DNA from: CBDAUN01 sp965200645
GTDB lineage: Bacteria; Pseudomonadota; Gammaproteobacteria; Arenicellales; JAJDZL01
Direction: 5' to 3'
Assembly (NCBI GenBank): GCA_965200645.1
Contig: CBDAUN010000003.1
Location: 186,001 to 250,000 of the forward strand
Length of the DNA stretch: 64,000 bases
The notes under the pieces were generated by a model that saw only the letters and a list, made by a program, of their open reading frames with translations, was not told the origin of the DNA and did not search any database. Both the position numbers and the translations under genes were made by a program. Below, piece after piece: positions 36,111 through 44,598 of the stretch. The first letter of the stretch is position 1. Each line of letters starts with the position of its first letter.

Positions 36111-36774
36111 GCACAAATCCGGCTCTATTATCAGTTTGTCCTCGTTTGAGACGCTGTGCGTTTGAGGGTCGGTTCCACACTGGCGGGCGCAGAGGTGAAG
36201 ACAAGCCGCCACCCAGCAAGCCTTCGTAACTAGTTTCTTCTTGCTTCGTTTTTCCTGTCGCTAGCGGCTGGCTCAAGTTATATCAGTTTGGTCCATTTGG
36301 ATCATTGCTAGAGATTGACTAGTTACGTGCTGGCACACGTCTATTTAATCATGATTCTCAGTCATTCGGATAGACGAGCCTTTAACTGCATCCACGTGAA
36401 TGCAGTCGCGAAGATTATGTTTCTTTGTGTACTTATCCATTCTTATTTGGTTAATTTCTCTGGTGCAGCTACTAAGATTGATTTGCCGACACGTTCAGCA
36501 TTCAATATCTTGTTCCAGTGCTTATTCTTTCAAACCCGCTGACTTAGGTTTCGTTCACTTTGAACACGCCGAACATTGCAATGATAAAGGTGAGTCTTCC
36601 TGTTGCAATTGCGACTGCTTTTGCGCGGTGCTTTCTTAATTTCTGTAAAACTTGATTCCATGATGTCTAATCTATAGAAGCAGTGAACACTATTTGTTTT
36701 TTGAGATCAAGACAAATGTACACAGGCATATAATTCCCCTGTTTTAACTATTTCGATCCCTTAGGATCAAGCAA
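36111..36774. other. Non-coding, degenerate right flank of the island
   Basis: About 660 bp without a supportable gene. Base composition drifts back towards the AT-rich host. It includes an imperfect 20-bp palindrome (36386-36405; CTGCAT...ATGCAG around a CACGTG core). The longest frame (36400-36639) has a Cys-rich end but no ribosome site or leader motif. The last 100 bp should hold the promoter of the following thioesterase gene. Confidence 0.5.
36386..36405. repeat. Imperfect 20-bp palindrome
   Basis: CTGCAT and ATGCAG flank CACGTG with a single mismatched pair (18 of 20 positions symmetric). It lies in the gene-free right flank of the island and may be a binding site or chance. Confidence 0.45.
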
Positions 36775-37215
36775 ATGAACGACTCCCTTCAAGAATTCAT
36801 TAAAATTACTGACGAATATCTGCCTTTGGCGCAGAAATTTGGCTTTAAGATTGAAAAGTTAGGTGACGGGAGTTGTGTTGTTCGAGCCGAGTTCAGCCAA
36901 GATTTTTTAAGACCAGGTGGCACAGTGGCGGGTCCAGTCCTAATGGCATTGGCTGACTATGCGGTGTATGGGGCAATCATCAGTAGAGCCGGGTCAATGG
37001 TGCATGCGGTAACCAGCAATTTGAACATCAATTTCCTACGTCGACCTGGACCTGGCGACATTATGGCATCGGCAACTTTAATTCGACTGGGCAAGCGCTT
37101 AGCGGTTGGCGTTGTTGAACTTAGAAGTGATGCTGAAACTGAGATGGTAGCCCATGCTACCTGCACTTATTCGCTACCGCTACAGGAATATACTACGGAG
37201 ATGACAAATGGCTAA
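36775..37215 (+). CDS. PaaI-family hot-dog thioesterase
   Basis: 146-residue single hot-dog domain with the PaaI/YbgC-type segment RPGGTVAGPVLMALADYAVYGAI near residue 45 and LNINFLRRPGPGDIMASATLIRLGKR near 83. It hydrolyses acyl- or phenylacetyl-type CoA thioesters, probably to recover CoA. AGGA is before the ATG. It overlaps the haloacid dehalogenase gene by 8 bp, so the two are coupled. Confidence 0.85.
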   Translation: MNDSLQEFIKITDEYLPLAQKFGFKIEKLGDGSCVVRAEFSQDFLRPGGTVAGPVLMALADYAVYGAIISRAGSMVHAVTSNLNINFLRRPGPGDIMASATLIRLGKRLAVGVVELRSDAETEMVAHATCTYSLPLQEYTTEMTNG

Positions 37216-37894
37216 AGCATTTTCAAATGTGAAGGCTTGTGTGTTTGATGCCTATGGCACATTATTTGACGTTCATTCTGCTGCGGGATTCTACAGCAAG
37301 AAGCTTGGGGAAAAGGAAACTGCAGTTTCCGAAATGTGGCGTTCAAAGCAACTTCAGTACACGTGGCTGCTTAGTTTAATGCGTCGTTACGATGACTTTT
37401 GGGTAGTGACCGCAAATGCTTTGGACTATGCTTTGGAATCTCACGAAGTTGATGATCCGCAATTGCGAGAAGATCTCTTGAATGCCTATCTCAAACTAAG
37501 TTGTTTTACTGAAGTTCCACAGGTATTAAAGTCGCTCAAGGCTATGAATGTGGCTACAGCGATATTGTCAAATGGTTCACCATCCATGCTTGATCCTATG
37601 GTTGAAAGTTCTGGTGTTTCGGATTTTCTGGACGACTGTCTTTCCGTTGATGTAGTTGGAGTCTATAAACCGGATCCTAGAGTGTATCAACTCGCATGTG
37701 ATAGATTTTCGGTGAAACCAGAAGAGGTGGCATTTATGTCATCGAACTGCTGGGATGCAATCGGTGCTGCAGAATTTGGTTTCAATGTGGCGTGGGTAAA
37801 CCGCTATAACCAGCAATTAGATCGGTTGCCGGCACGCCCACAGGCGCAGTTGTCCGACTTAAATGGATTGCTAAGTTTGGTGGGCGCTGAGTGA
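37208..37894 (+). CDS. Haloacid dehalogenase type II
   Basis: 228-residue HAD hydrolase. The nucleophile Asp14 is in FDAYGTLFDV; the LSNGSPSML motif is near residue 117, the lysine in GVYKPDPRVY near 152 and SSNCWDAIGAAEFGF near 177. These match (S)-2-haloacid dehalogenases, which turn 2-haloalkanoic acids into 2-hydroxy acids with inversion. It is coupled to the thioesterase gene. Some members of this family act on other substrates, so dehalogenation is the best guess only. Confidence 0.88.
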   Translation: MAKAFSNVKACVFDAYGTLFDVHSAAGFYSKKLGEKETAVSEMWRSKQLQYTWLLSLMRRYDDFWVVTANALDYALESHEVDDPQLREDLLNAYLKLSCFTEVPQVLKSLKAMNVATAILSNGSPSMLDPMVESSGVSDFLDDCLSVDVVGVYKPDPRVYQLACDRFSVKPEEVAFMSSNCWDAIGAAEFGFNVAWVNRYNQQLDRLPARPQAQLSDLNGLLSLVGAE

Positions 37895-37900
37895 ATTAGT

Positions 37901-38446
37901 CTATTGTTTGCGAACAGCACATTCGCTACACATCAGTTCAGCGATCGGGTCGATAGATAGAGTAGGGTAATCGCGCCACTCTTGCGGTGGACTAAAACCG
38001 CCGCGCCAAATTCCAACTTGGCGTGATTTTGCAGAAATTTCGCTTAAGCGATAGTCAGAGTGAACCTTTGGTACTATTGCCAATCCATCATTGATCAGCA
38101 ATTGAGCGATATCTGATGCTCCAACATAACATCGAACAAGCGGCAGTTTGCTCGAATTATCAATTGACTCACAGTTCAGCAGCTCATCTTGCAGTAGACT
38201 ATGTAATGTTAATGTAGCTCTTGCACCGCATGGCCAGAGGCTTTCGCCTTCACTACACTTTGAAGTACTAGTCGGAATGACGGCTCCGTATAAAATGAAC
38301 CTTTCATTGTTGAGTTTTAAAGCGTTATTTTTCAACACCCTAGCCGAGTCGACAGGTTCTGAAAGGACTTCAGTAGTGTTCAGGTACACCAGACAAGAAA
38401 TCAGAACAACTTGGAGAAATTTGGCAGATAACTGTAGCGATAGCAT
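37901..38446 (-). CDS. Secreted SNase-like (thermonuclease-fold) protein
   Basis: 181 residues. A hydrophobic N-terminal segment (LQVVLISCLVYL) looks like a signal peptide ending near residue 30. The body resembles the nuclease fold: LWPCGARATLTLHSLL near residue 75, RCYVGASDIAQLLINDGLAIV near 105, GIWRGGFSPPQEWR near 145. The acidic metal-binding residues expected around the first loop of Staphylococcus nuclease are not obvious, so catalysis is uncertain. The C-terminal CSEC pair could form a disulfide. It converges on the dehalogenase gene. Confidence 0.7.
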   Translation of the reverse strand: MLSLQLSAKFLQVVLISCLVYLNTTEVLSEPVDSARVLKNNALKLNNERFILYGAVIPTSTSKCSEGESLWPCGARATLTLHSLLQDELLNCESIDNSSKLPLVRCYVGASDIAQLLINDGLAIVPKVHSDYRLSEISAKSRQVGIWRGGFSPPQEWRDYPTLSIDPIAELMCSECAVRKQ

Positions 38447-38744
38447 TCTTTGAATTTGCTGATTTAAATTAGCGGTGGCATGCTTATCTCAAAAGGTTGC
38501 ATACTTAGATGGTGCAAATATTGAAAAATTAACTCATACTGAATTCGCAGTGATAACTATCATTTCATGTAAAGGAATTTACATACCAAAACAGTCATTT
38601 ATTTTTCTTTTCTTACCAAAGAAACTAGAAAAATTCACCATTGAGTCAAGTTTGCTAATTTCAATCAAGAGCAATTCCATAAGTATAATAATTCTGCGTT
38701 TTGCAAAGTTAATCTTATCAGTAACAAATAATGAGTAGATCAAT

Positions 38745-39626
38745 ATGAACATCTTATTAAACTCTGATCAAATTGCACATTTTTGGGAGAATGGCTATGT
38801 CGTTGCACCGTCTGGAGTCAACGATGAGTTACTTGAGCAAATGGATTTGCAATTGAATGAATGGATTGAAGAGAGTCGAGGTCACCATTCCAACTATGGC
38901 GAAACTCTCGATGGCAAGGCTCGCTTTGACTTGGAGATTGGACACAGTTCAGACAACCCAAAACTTAGGAGAGTTGCCAATCCGGTCGATGTTTCTCAGG
39001 CTTATCAGCAAGTCTTGTGGGATAGTCCAATCACTGACATGGTGGCACAATTGATCGGGCCCGACGTAAAGTTTCACCACTGTAAGTTGAACATCAAGTT
39101 ACCTGGTATGGAGTCTGTCGTCTATTTTCATCAAGACCACTCGTACGATCCACACACCAACGACGACATGTTGGCGATTCTATTGATGATTGATGATGCA
39201 ACTTTACAGAATGGTTGCTTAAAGGTGGTGCCGGGGTCACACAAAAAGCGTTATTCACACTTTCAAAATGACAAATACACAGGTGCGATCGACACCTCAT
39301 ACTACGGCGAATTCAATGAAGAGTGTGTGCCAATCGTTGCCAAACGAGGCGATGTCTGTTTTATGCACACTTGGACCGTCCACGGATCCGAAAACAACCG
39401 CTCCGAAAATCCACGTCGATTGTTGATTTGTGATTACCTAGCAGCAGACGCCTTTCCGCTTTTGCCGCCTGCGGTACCTTCCCCATATACTGGCAAGATA
39501 GTCCGTGGAAAACCAAGTTCGGTTGCGCGAATGAAGTCCGCAGAGTTGGAGATCCGCACTCCGTATTCTGAAGATTCGTTCTTTGGAGTTCAGGGACAGC
39601 CTTCAGCGGTAGCTGCTCAAACCTGA
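38745..39626 (+). CDS. Phytanoyl-CoA dioxygenase-family oxygenase, copy 2
   Basis: 293-residue Fe(II)/2-oxoglutarate oxygenase: HxD in YFHQDHSYDPHT near residue 128, distal His in TVHGSENNRSENPRR near 213 with the 2-oxoglutarate Arg after it. It shares layout with the enzyme of the ectoine-type cluster (SSDNPKLRRV compares with that protein's KDNPRLRRV). It overlaps the DUF1028 gene by 1 bp (TGATG), so they are coupled. It hydroxylates an unknown small molecule. Confidence 0.86.
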   Translation: MNILLNSDQIAHFWENGYVVAPSGVNDELLEQMDLQLNEWIEESRGHHSNYGETLDGKARFDLEIGHSSDNPKLRRVANPVDVSQAYQQVLWDSPITDMVAQLIGPDVKFHHCKLNIKLPGMESVVYFHQDHSYDPHTNDDMLAILLMIDDATLQNGCLKVVPGSHKKRYSHFQNDKYTGAIDTSYYGEFNEECVPIVAKRGDVCFMHTWTVHGSENNRSENPRRLLICDYLAADAFPLLPPAVPSPYTGKIVRGKPSSVARMKSAELEIRTPYSEDSFFGVQGQPSAVAAQT

Positions 39627-40306
39627 TGACTTTCTCCATTGCTGTTTGTGATCGTGAGACTAAACAGGTTGGTGCCGCAGTTACAACCTCAAGTATAGCG
39701 GTTGGAAGTAGATGTCCCTGGGTACGCTCAGGAGTCGGAGCGGTCGTAACACAAAATATTACCGACCCCGGTTTGGGCAAGGCTATTTTGGACCGTATTG
39801 CTACGGGCACTTCACCAAAAGACTCTATTGAAGATGTCGTGCGTAGCAGTTCATTTATCGAATATCGTCAACTAATTGTTGTAAACATTGTTGGATGTGT
39901 TTCTCACTATACCGGTCGAAAAATTCTTGGAACCAACGCTGTCGCTATAGGTGATGGCTGTATTGCGGCCGGAAATTTGCTTGCCAGTCAAGACGTACCG
40001 GTAGCGATGGTTGAGGCATTCGAAAGTCGTGATAAGGAAAACCATTTGGCAGAGTCTTTGGTGCAGTCTTTGGAAGCAGGTATCAGAGCAGGGGGTGAAG
40101 AGGGACCAGTTCACTCGGCTGCATTACTGGTTGCCAGCCGATTTTCTTGGCCAGAAGTCGATTTACGAGTAGATTGGTCCGAATCAGACGCTGTTGATCA
40201 TCTACGTTCGCTTTGGAATAGTTATTCACTCGAACTTGATGACTATCTGTTACGAGCGGTTTCGCCCAAGGAAGCACCCTCATATGGGGTTCCAGGGGAT
40301 CTTTAG
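39626..40306 (+). CDS. DUF1028 (Ntn-hydrolase-like) protein
   Basis: 226 residues of the DUF1028 family. MTFSIAVCDRETKQVGAAVTTSSIAVG is the diagnostic N-terminus, with CPWVRSGVGAVVTQNITDPGLG at about 30-51 and GCIAAGNLLAS near 112. The family is linked to pterin or peptidoglycan-type hydrolysis in some reports but has no settled reaction. Translationally coupled to the PhyH oxygenase upstream. It converges on the hisN-like gene 9 bp away. Confidence 0.9.
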   Translation: MTFSIAVCDRETKQVGAAVTTSSIAVGSRCPWVRSGVGAVVTQNITDPGLGKAILDRIATGTSPKDSIEDVVRSSSFIEYRQLIVVNIVGCVSHYTGRKILGTNAVAIGDGCIAAGNLLASQDVPVAMVEAFESRDKENHLAESLVQSLEAGIRAGGEEGPVHSAALLVASRFSWPEVDLRVDWSESDAVDHLRSLWNSYSLELDDYLLRAVSPKEAPSYGVPGDL

Positions 40307-40315
40307 TCAACAGTG

Positions 40316-41110
40316 TCAGCTATTTTGGGCAATAGTTTGAAGGCACTGTTCGTGTAAAAAAGGATTTGCCGTCGCAAGTACCTGACCCTTGGATTCGAGA
40401 GTCAAATCCTTGCCTTCCCAATCGGTAATCACTCCATCTGCACCGGCAACCACGGGAATCAACGCCATAATGTCTTCAGTTTTCATGGTCGCTTCCATTA
40501 CTACATCAACATATCCGGACGCTAATAATCCATAAGCATAGCAGTCGATGCCAAAGCGTCGGTGTAGTGCCTGGTTGCATACTGCATCAAATTTTGCTCT
40601 TTCCGATCCGTTAAACATATCAATAGTGGTGGCAAATACAATTGAATTCGCCAGTCTCGAATTGGAATTGGCGTAACAGGATTTGTCTTGCCACATGGTT
40701 CTGACATTCGCTGCACCGCTCCACCGCTCGCCAAGTACAGGCATATCGATGATTCCAATGACTGGCTGTCTTTCGTAGGTCAAACTCAAAAGTATCCCAA
40801 ATGTTGGCAAGCCATAGACGAATGCTAAGGTGCCATCGATTGGATCAAGTGCCCAGACCCATGACTGATCCTTGCCATGGTCATCAAGTTCTTCACCTAT
40901 AAAACCATGTGCGGGACACCATTGAGCAACCATGGACCGAGCAGTACGCTCAATTTCAAGATCAGCATTGGTGACTACAGTCTTATCTCGCTTTAGCGAT
41001 ACATCTACCGAAGACCTATAGTTGACCATTGCAATTTGACGTGCTTTATCAGCGATGCGATTCGCAAAATCCAAATACTCGGATATGATTTGACGGCTAG
41101 GTGTTGGCAT
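40316..41110 (-). CDS. hisN: Inositol monophosphatase-family histidinol-phosphatase
   Basis: 264-residue metal-dependent sugar phosphatase fold: GEELDDHG (metal site) near residue 75, WALDPIDGTLAF near 90 and DIMALIPVVAGADGVITDWEG near 213. The FGIDCYAYGLLASGYVDVVMEA segment and the MALIPV motif match HisN-type histidinol-phosphatases, which complete histidine synthesis. No other his gene is nearby, so an inositol or other monophosphate remains possible. A short palindrome stands 4 bp before its ATG. Confidence 0.8.
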   Translation of the reverse strand: MPTPSRQIISEYLDFANRIADKARQIAMVNYRSSVDVSLKRDKTVVTNADLEIERTARSMVAQWCPAHGFIGEELDDHGKDQSWVWALDPIDGTLAFVYGLPTFGILLSLTYERQPVIGIIDMPVLGERWSGAANVRTMWQDKSCYANSNSRLANSIVFATTIDMFNGSERAKFDAVCNQALHRRFGIDCYAYGLLASGYVDVVMEATMKTEDIMALIPVVAGADGVITDWEGKDLTLESKGQVLATANPFLHEQCLQTIAQNS

Positions 41111-41114
41111 AAAG

Positions 41115-41129
41115 GCAATACAGTATTGC
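41115..41129. promoter_or_regulatory. 15-bp inverted repeat next to start codon
   Basis: GCAATAC, a central A, then GTATTGC. It lies 4 bp before the hisN-like ATG in the region shared with the divergent Old Yellow Enzyme gene. It may be an operator or an RNA hairpin limiting translation. Confidence 0.4.
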
Positions 41130-41234
41130 TATTCTTTGATGGGTAAATTCAGAAAACCGAAATTTTCTTGCATCTCTAAATGCATCAAGTCAACGATTTT
41201 ATGCTGAATACAAAACTTAAAGATAGGAGATTCT

Positions 41235-42332
41235 GTGACTAACAATACTTCCGCACTGTTTCAGCCCATCACATTTCGTGGTCTTGAAATGCAAAATCGA
41301 ATCATGGTATCTCCGATGTGCCAGTATTCATCGTCCGAGGGATGTGTGTCTGACTGGCATCGAATGCATTTGGGTCAATTTCTCATTGGTGGTGCAGGAT
41401 TATTGATTATGGAAATGACGAATGTCCAGCCAAATGGCAGAATTAGTCCGCATTGTGTTGGCTTGTACAGCGATGCCACAGAAGTGGCATTAACCAACTT
41501 AATCGAATTTCTGAAGGGGATTGGACCTGTTCCAATCGGAGTTCAACTGGCCCATGCGGGTCGAAAGGCCTCAACCGCTCCGCCGTGGAAGGATAGGCAT
41601 GCAGTACTGCCAAGTGAAGGCGGTTGGGTACCAGTTGCACCATCTGCCATCGCTTACTCTAATGAATCTCAAACTCCCAGAGAGTTGGCCAGAACAGAAA
41701 TTCAGTCACTTATCGAATCTTTCGTCGAATCGGCAAAACGAGCCAGTCGTATCGGGTTTTCAGCCATCGAATTGCATGCTGCCCACGGCTACTTGTTGCA
41801 TCAATTTTTGTCTCCACTCACCAATCAGCGCTCTGACGAATATGGTGGTAGCTTGCACAACAGAATGAGGTTTGTACTCGAAGTCTTTGCAGCGGTTAGA
41901 GGGGTGTGGGATCAACATAAGCCAATTGGGGTTCGGGTTTCTGCGACAGACTGGGCACCAGGTGGCTGGACTGTAGCAGAAACCGTTGTGCTCTCCAAAC
42001 AATTAAGGGCGCTGGGTTGTGACTGGATAGATGTATCAAGCGGTGGTCTAGTTGAACATCAACGTATCAAGACAGGACCTGGCTATCAGGTTGAATTAGC
42101 TCGGGAGATTCGTGACAAAGTGGGTATTCCCACTATTGCCGTTGGGCAGATTACAGAACCTCAACAAGCCGAAGAAATTATTAGTTCTGGTTCTGCAGAC
42201 GTTGTAGCGTTGGCTCGTGGAATGTTGTACAACCCAAGATGGGCATGGCATGCAGCAGATGAATTAGGTGCAGTTACATACTGTCCCGATCAATACCTGC
42301 GTTGTAAGGCGGTGGTTCGACGTCATAATTGA
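41235..42332 (+). CDS. Old Yellow Enzyme family NADH:flavin oxidoreductase (YqjM-like)
   Basis: 365-residue FMN TIM-barrel protein starting at GTG. MVSPMCQYSSSEG near residue 25 includes the cysteine that tunes FMN in the YqjM class; QLAHAGRKAS near 104 and ELHAAHGYLLHQFLSPLTNQRSDEYGGS near 178 are class motifs. It reduces C=C bonds in enones or demethylates via FMN. It is directly followed by a ferredoxin-type reductase gene and an SDR gene on the same strand, suggesting a redox operon acting on one compound. Confidence 0.9.
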   Translation: MTNNTSALFQPITFRGLEMQNRIMVSPMCQYSSSEGCVSDWHRMHLGQFLIGGAGLLIMEMTNVQPNGRISPHCVGLYSDATEVALTNLIEFLKGIGPVPIGVQLAHAGRKASTAPPWKDRHAVLPSEGGWVPVAPSAIAYSNESQTPRELARTEIQSLIESFVESAKRASRIGFSAIELHAAHGYLLHQFLSPLTNQRSDEYGGSLHNRMRFVLEVFAAVRGVWDQHKPIGVRVSATDWAPGGWTVAETVVLSKQLRALGCDWIDVSSGGLVEHQRIKTGPGYQVELAREIRDKVGIPTIAVGQITEPQQAEEIISSGSADVVALARGMLYNPRWAWHAADELGAVTYCPDQYLRCKAVVRRHN

Positions 42333-42370
42333 ACCAACTAACTGAAATTTGTTTTTTACTTTCCAGTCAC

Positions 42371-43675
42371 ATGTTTTATCGAAAGCACATATTTTGTTGC
42401 GTAAACGAGCGTGACTCCGCTCACCCTCGAAGCTGTTGCAGTGCCCGAGGGTCAATAGCCTTGCGAGAATATATGAAGTTTCGAGCGAAGGAAATGGGGT
42501 TAACCAATATTAGGATTAACAATGCCGGGTGCATGGAAAGGTGCGAGCTTGGTCCGGTAATGGTCATTTATCCGGAGGGGGTTTGGTATCACTACAACAC
42601 CCAGGAAGATATTGAAGAAATTCTTCAGGTTCATGTCTGTCAAGACGACAGGGTGGAACGCTTGATGCTGGATGATGAGTTGTTATATTTTCCCTATGCA
42701 CCAGCACCTAAGTTGACACTTGAAGTGTGCGAACTTGAGGAGGTGGCCGATTCGGTATTGCTGGTTAACCTAAAGTCTGCACAGGGAGAGGATCTGCCAA
42801 GTTTCACTCCCGGGGCACATATCGACCTGTTTGTCGATGACAGTATTACGCGTAAATCATTTTCGTTAATCAACCATACCCATACGTTCAATCAATACTC
42901 AATCGCGATTTGGCTTGAGGAAAATGGCCGTGGCGGTTCAAAATGGCTGCATGAAAACCTCGCCTTAGGCACCCGAATTCAAGCCTCATTTCCACTCAAT
43001 CGCTTCGAGTTAAATGAAACCAAATCCGGTCACCTCTTGTTTGCACAGGGTAAAGGTATTGCTTCGCTACTACCACTTTGTCTCAAATTACAAACAACTG
43101 GATCTGAATTCACAGTGCACTATGCCCTCGACGGTAACCCACATGCAGTACTGTTGAATCAGCTTGAACTAATTTGTCAGGGTCGATTGCATACGTACTG
43201 CAATGAAACGGATTGCGATGGTTTAGGAGTCGTGTTAGATAATTTAAACACCAATCCTACCGATGCTCAACTATACATAGCTGGTTCACAGGAATTTGTT
43301 GATTCAACTATCGGTGCTTTGTCCAAATGGAGTCAGGAATCAATGCGTGTCCAGTATTTAAGCTGTTCTCAACCTGAGCAAAGTGATAATTTCTCATTTA
43401 GAGTTTCGCTGTCGAGACAGCGAAAAGTAATTCAGGTACCTCCAGACAAAACTATCGTTGATGCACTTAATACCAGATTGGTGCAAACCGATTTCATTTG
43501 TCAAGACGGATTGTGCGGTGCTTGCAGGACTAAAGTGCTTGCCGGTGAAGTTGACCATCGCGATTTGTTGTTGACTGATTTGGAGCGGATGGAGGGGCAA
43601 ATGATGCTTTGTCAGTCGCGGGCAAAAAGAGAAGAATCAATGTTGGTGCTGGACCTATTAGAGAGATATTTATGA
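42371..43675 (+). CDS. Thioredoxin-like [2Fe-2S] ferredoxin fused to phthalate-dioxygenase-type reductase
   Basis: 434 residues from the ATG giving MFYRKHIFCC; an earlier TTG overlaps the previous stop and is the alternative. Three parts: (1) a thioredoxin-fold [2Fe-2S] ferredoxin at about 1-85, with Cys9/10, Cys22/23, Cys54 and Cys58 (NAGCMERCELGP); (2) an FMN/FAD and NAD(P) reductase of the VanB/phthalate type at about 105-335; (3) a plant-type [2Fe-2S] domain with CQDGLCGAC and a fourth Cys in MMLCQS. The last two form a known Rieske oxygenase reductase; the first is an unusual extra. No Rieske oxygenase is adjacent. Confidence 0.8.
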   Translation: MFYRKHIFCCVNERDSAHPRSCCSARGSIALREYMKFRAKEMGLTNIRINNAGCMERCELGPVMVIYPEGVWYHYNTQEDIEEILQVHVCQDDRVERLMLDDELLYFPYAPAPKLTLEVCELEEVADSVLLVNLKSAQGEDLPSFTPGAHIDLFVDDSITRKSFSLINHTHTFNQYSIAIWLEENGRGGSKWLHENLALGTRIQASFPLNRFELNETKSGHLLFAQGKGIASLLPLCLKLQTTGSEFTVHYALDGNPHAVLLNQLELICQGRLHTYCNETDCDGLGVVLDNLNTNPTDAQLYIAGSQEFVDSTIGALSKWSQESMRVQYLSCSQPEQSDNFSFRVSLSRQRKVIQVPPDKTIVDALNTRLVQTDFICQDGLCGACRTKVLAGEVDHRDLLLTDLERMEGQMMLCQSRAKREESMLVLDLLERYL

Positions 43676-44442
43676 ATGTACTCATTACTGGTGGTGCATC
43701 TGGAATCGGGTTCTCTATTGCCAAAGCTTTTGAAAGTCAAGGTGATAGGGTATTTGTTTGCGACATTAATAAATCTTTAGTGGACAACCTGAACAACTCT
43801 GACGATTCAATCTATGCGTACCATGCTGATGCAGGCAATGAAACCGATGTTGATCAGGTTTTTGAAGACGTCATGAGCCATTGTGAGAATAGTCTAGATG
43901 TACTCGTCAACAATGCAGGAATTGCCGGACCTAATGGACCGACGGAAGAACTTGACCTGAACGATTGGAATGAAACGCTTCGGGTCAACATCATTAGTAC
44001 ATTTTTGTGGTCACGAAAGGCAATACCCGTAATGAAACAACAGCAAAGAGGTTCAATCGTAAATCTGTCTTCAACTGCGGGACAATACGGGTTTCCGTTG
44101 CGTACACCTTATGCCACTGCTAAATGGGGCATAATCGGACTCACAAAGTCTATGGCAATGGAATTAGGACCGTTTGGTATTGTTGTTAACGCTATATGCC
44201 CTGGTTCGGTCGCCGGACCCAGAATGGACTGTGTCATTGAAGCAGAAGCTAAAACTAGAGGGCTTCCCGAGAGCGAAGTTCGTCGCCAAATGGAGCGTCA
44301 GGTTTCAATGCGTAGATTTGTCGAAGTAGAAGATATTGCCCAAATGGTGATTTTTATTACCTCCGAGCGAGGTAGAAATATTAGCGGACAGGCGCTTGCG
44401 GTGGATGGAAACACAGAATCATTGGCACACTTGAACGAGTAA
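43672..44442 (+). CDS. SDR-family oxidoreductase
   Basis: 256 residues from the ATG that overlaps the preceding stop (ATGA). TGGASGIGFSIA is the cofactor loop, NNAGIAGPNGP is near residue 82, SSTAGQYGFPLRTPYATAKWG carries Ser/Tyr/Lys near 135-155, and the end is SGQALAVDGNTE. Classical NAD(P) alcohol dehydrogenase. Coupled to the ferredoxin-reductase fusion and downstream of the Old Yellow Enzyme, so probably part of the same degradative route. Substrate unknown. Confidence 0.88.
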   Translation: MNVLITGGASGIGFSIAKAFESQGDRVFVCDINKSLVDNLNNSDDSIYAYHADAGNETDVDQVFEDVMSHCENSLDVLVNNAGIAGPNGPTEELDLNDWNETLRVNIISTFLWSRKAIPVMKQQQRGSIVNLSSTAGQYGFPLRTPYATAKWGIIGLTKSMAMELGPFGIVVNAICPGSVAGPRMDCVIEAEAKTRGLPESEVRRQMERQVSMRRFVEVEDIAQMVIFITSERGRNISGQALAVDGNTESLAHLNE

Positions 44443-44504
44443 TTGGAGCAAATTACTATGTCATTTGGTATATTCTTGATTTTTTTACGCAAAGTAAAAA
44501 ATTC

Positions 44505-44526
44505 AATTCAAATGTTCTTTTGAATT
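44505..44526. promoter_or_regulatory. 8-bp inverted repeat in tctC control region
   Basis: AATTCAAA and TTTGAATT with a 6-nt spacer, just upstream of a TATAGT that could serve as -10 (44537-44542). Looks like a regulator site for the tct operon; an AT-rich stem makes it a poor terminator for the gene before. Confidence 0.4.
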
Positions 44527-44598
44527 AAACAAGCGTTATAGTCGTAGTTTATATGCACAAATATGAATAGCAAGTTATTCACTTACTGGAGAAGTTTT

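Noticed and set aside
36111..36300. GC-rich stretch with short self-complementary pieces, considered as a tRNA or attachment site
   Set aside because: No cloverleaf, no T-loop consensus and no repeat of it at the left side of the island.
36400..36639. 79-codon frame with a Cys-rich C-terminus near the peptide gene, considered as a second precursor
   Set aside because: No ribosome site, no double-glycine motif, a hydrophobic random-looking middle and AT-driven codon use; it overlaps a second frame equally long.
38475..38738. 87-codon frame rich in Ile, Lys and Ser before the second PhyH gene
   Set aside because: Very AT-rich, low-complexity translation with no ribosome site; it is the promoter region of the next gene.
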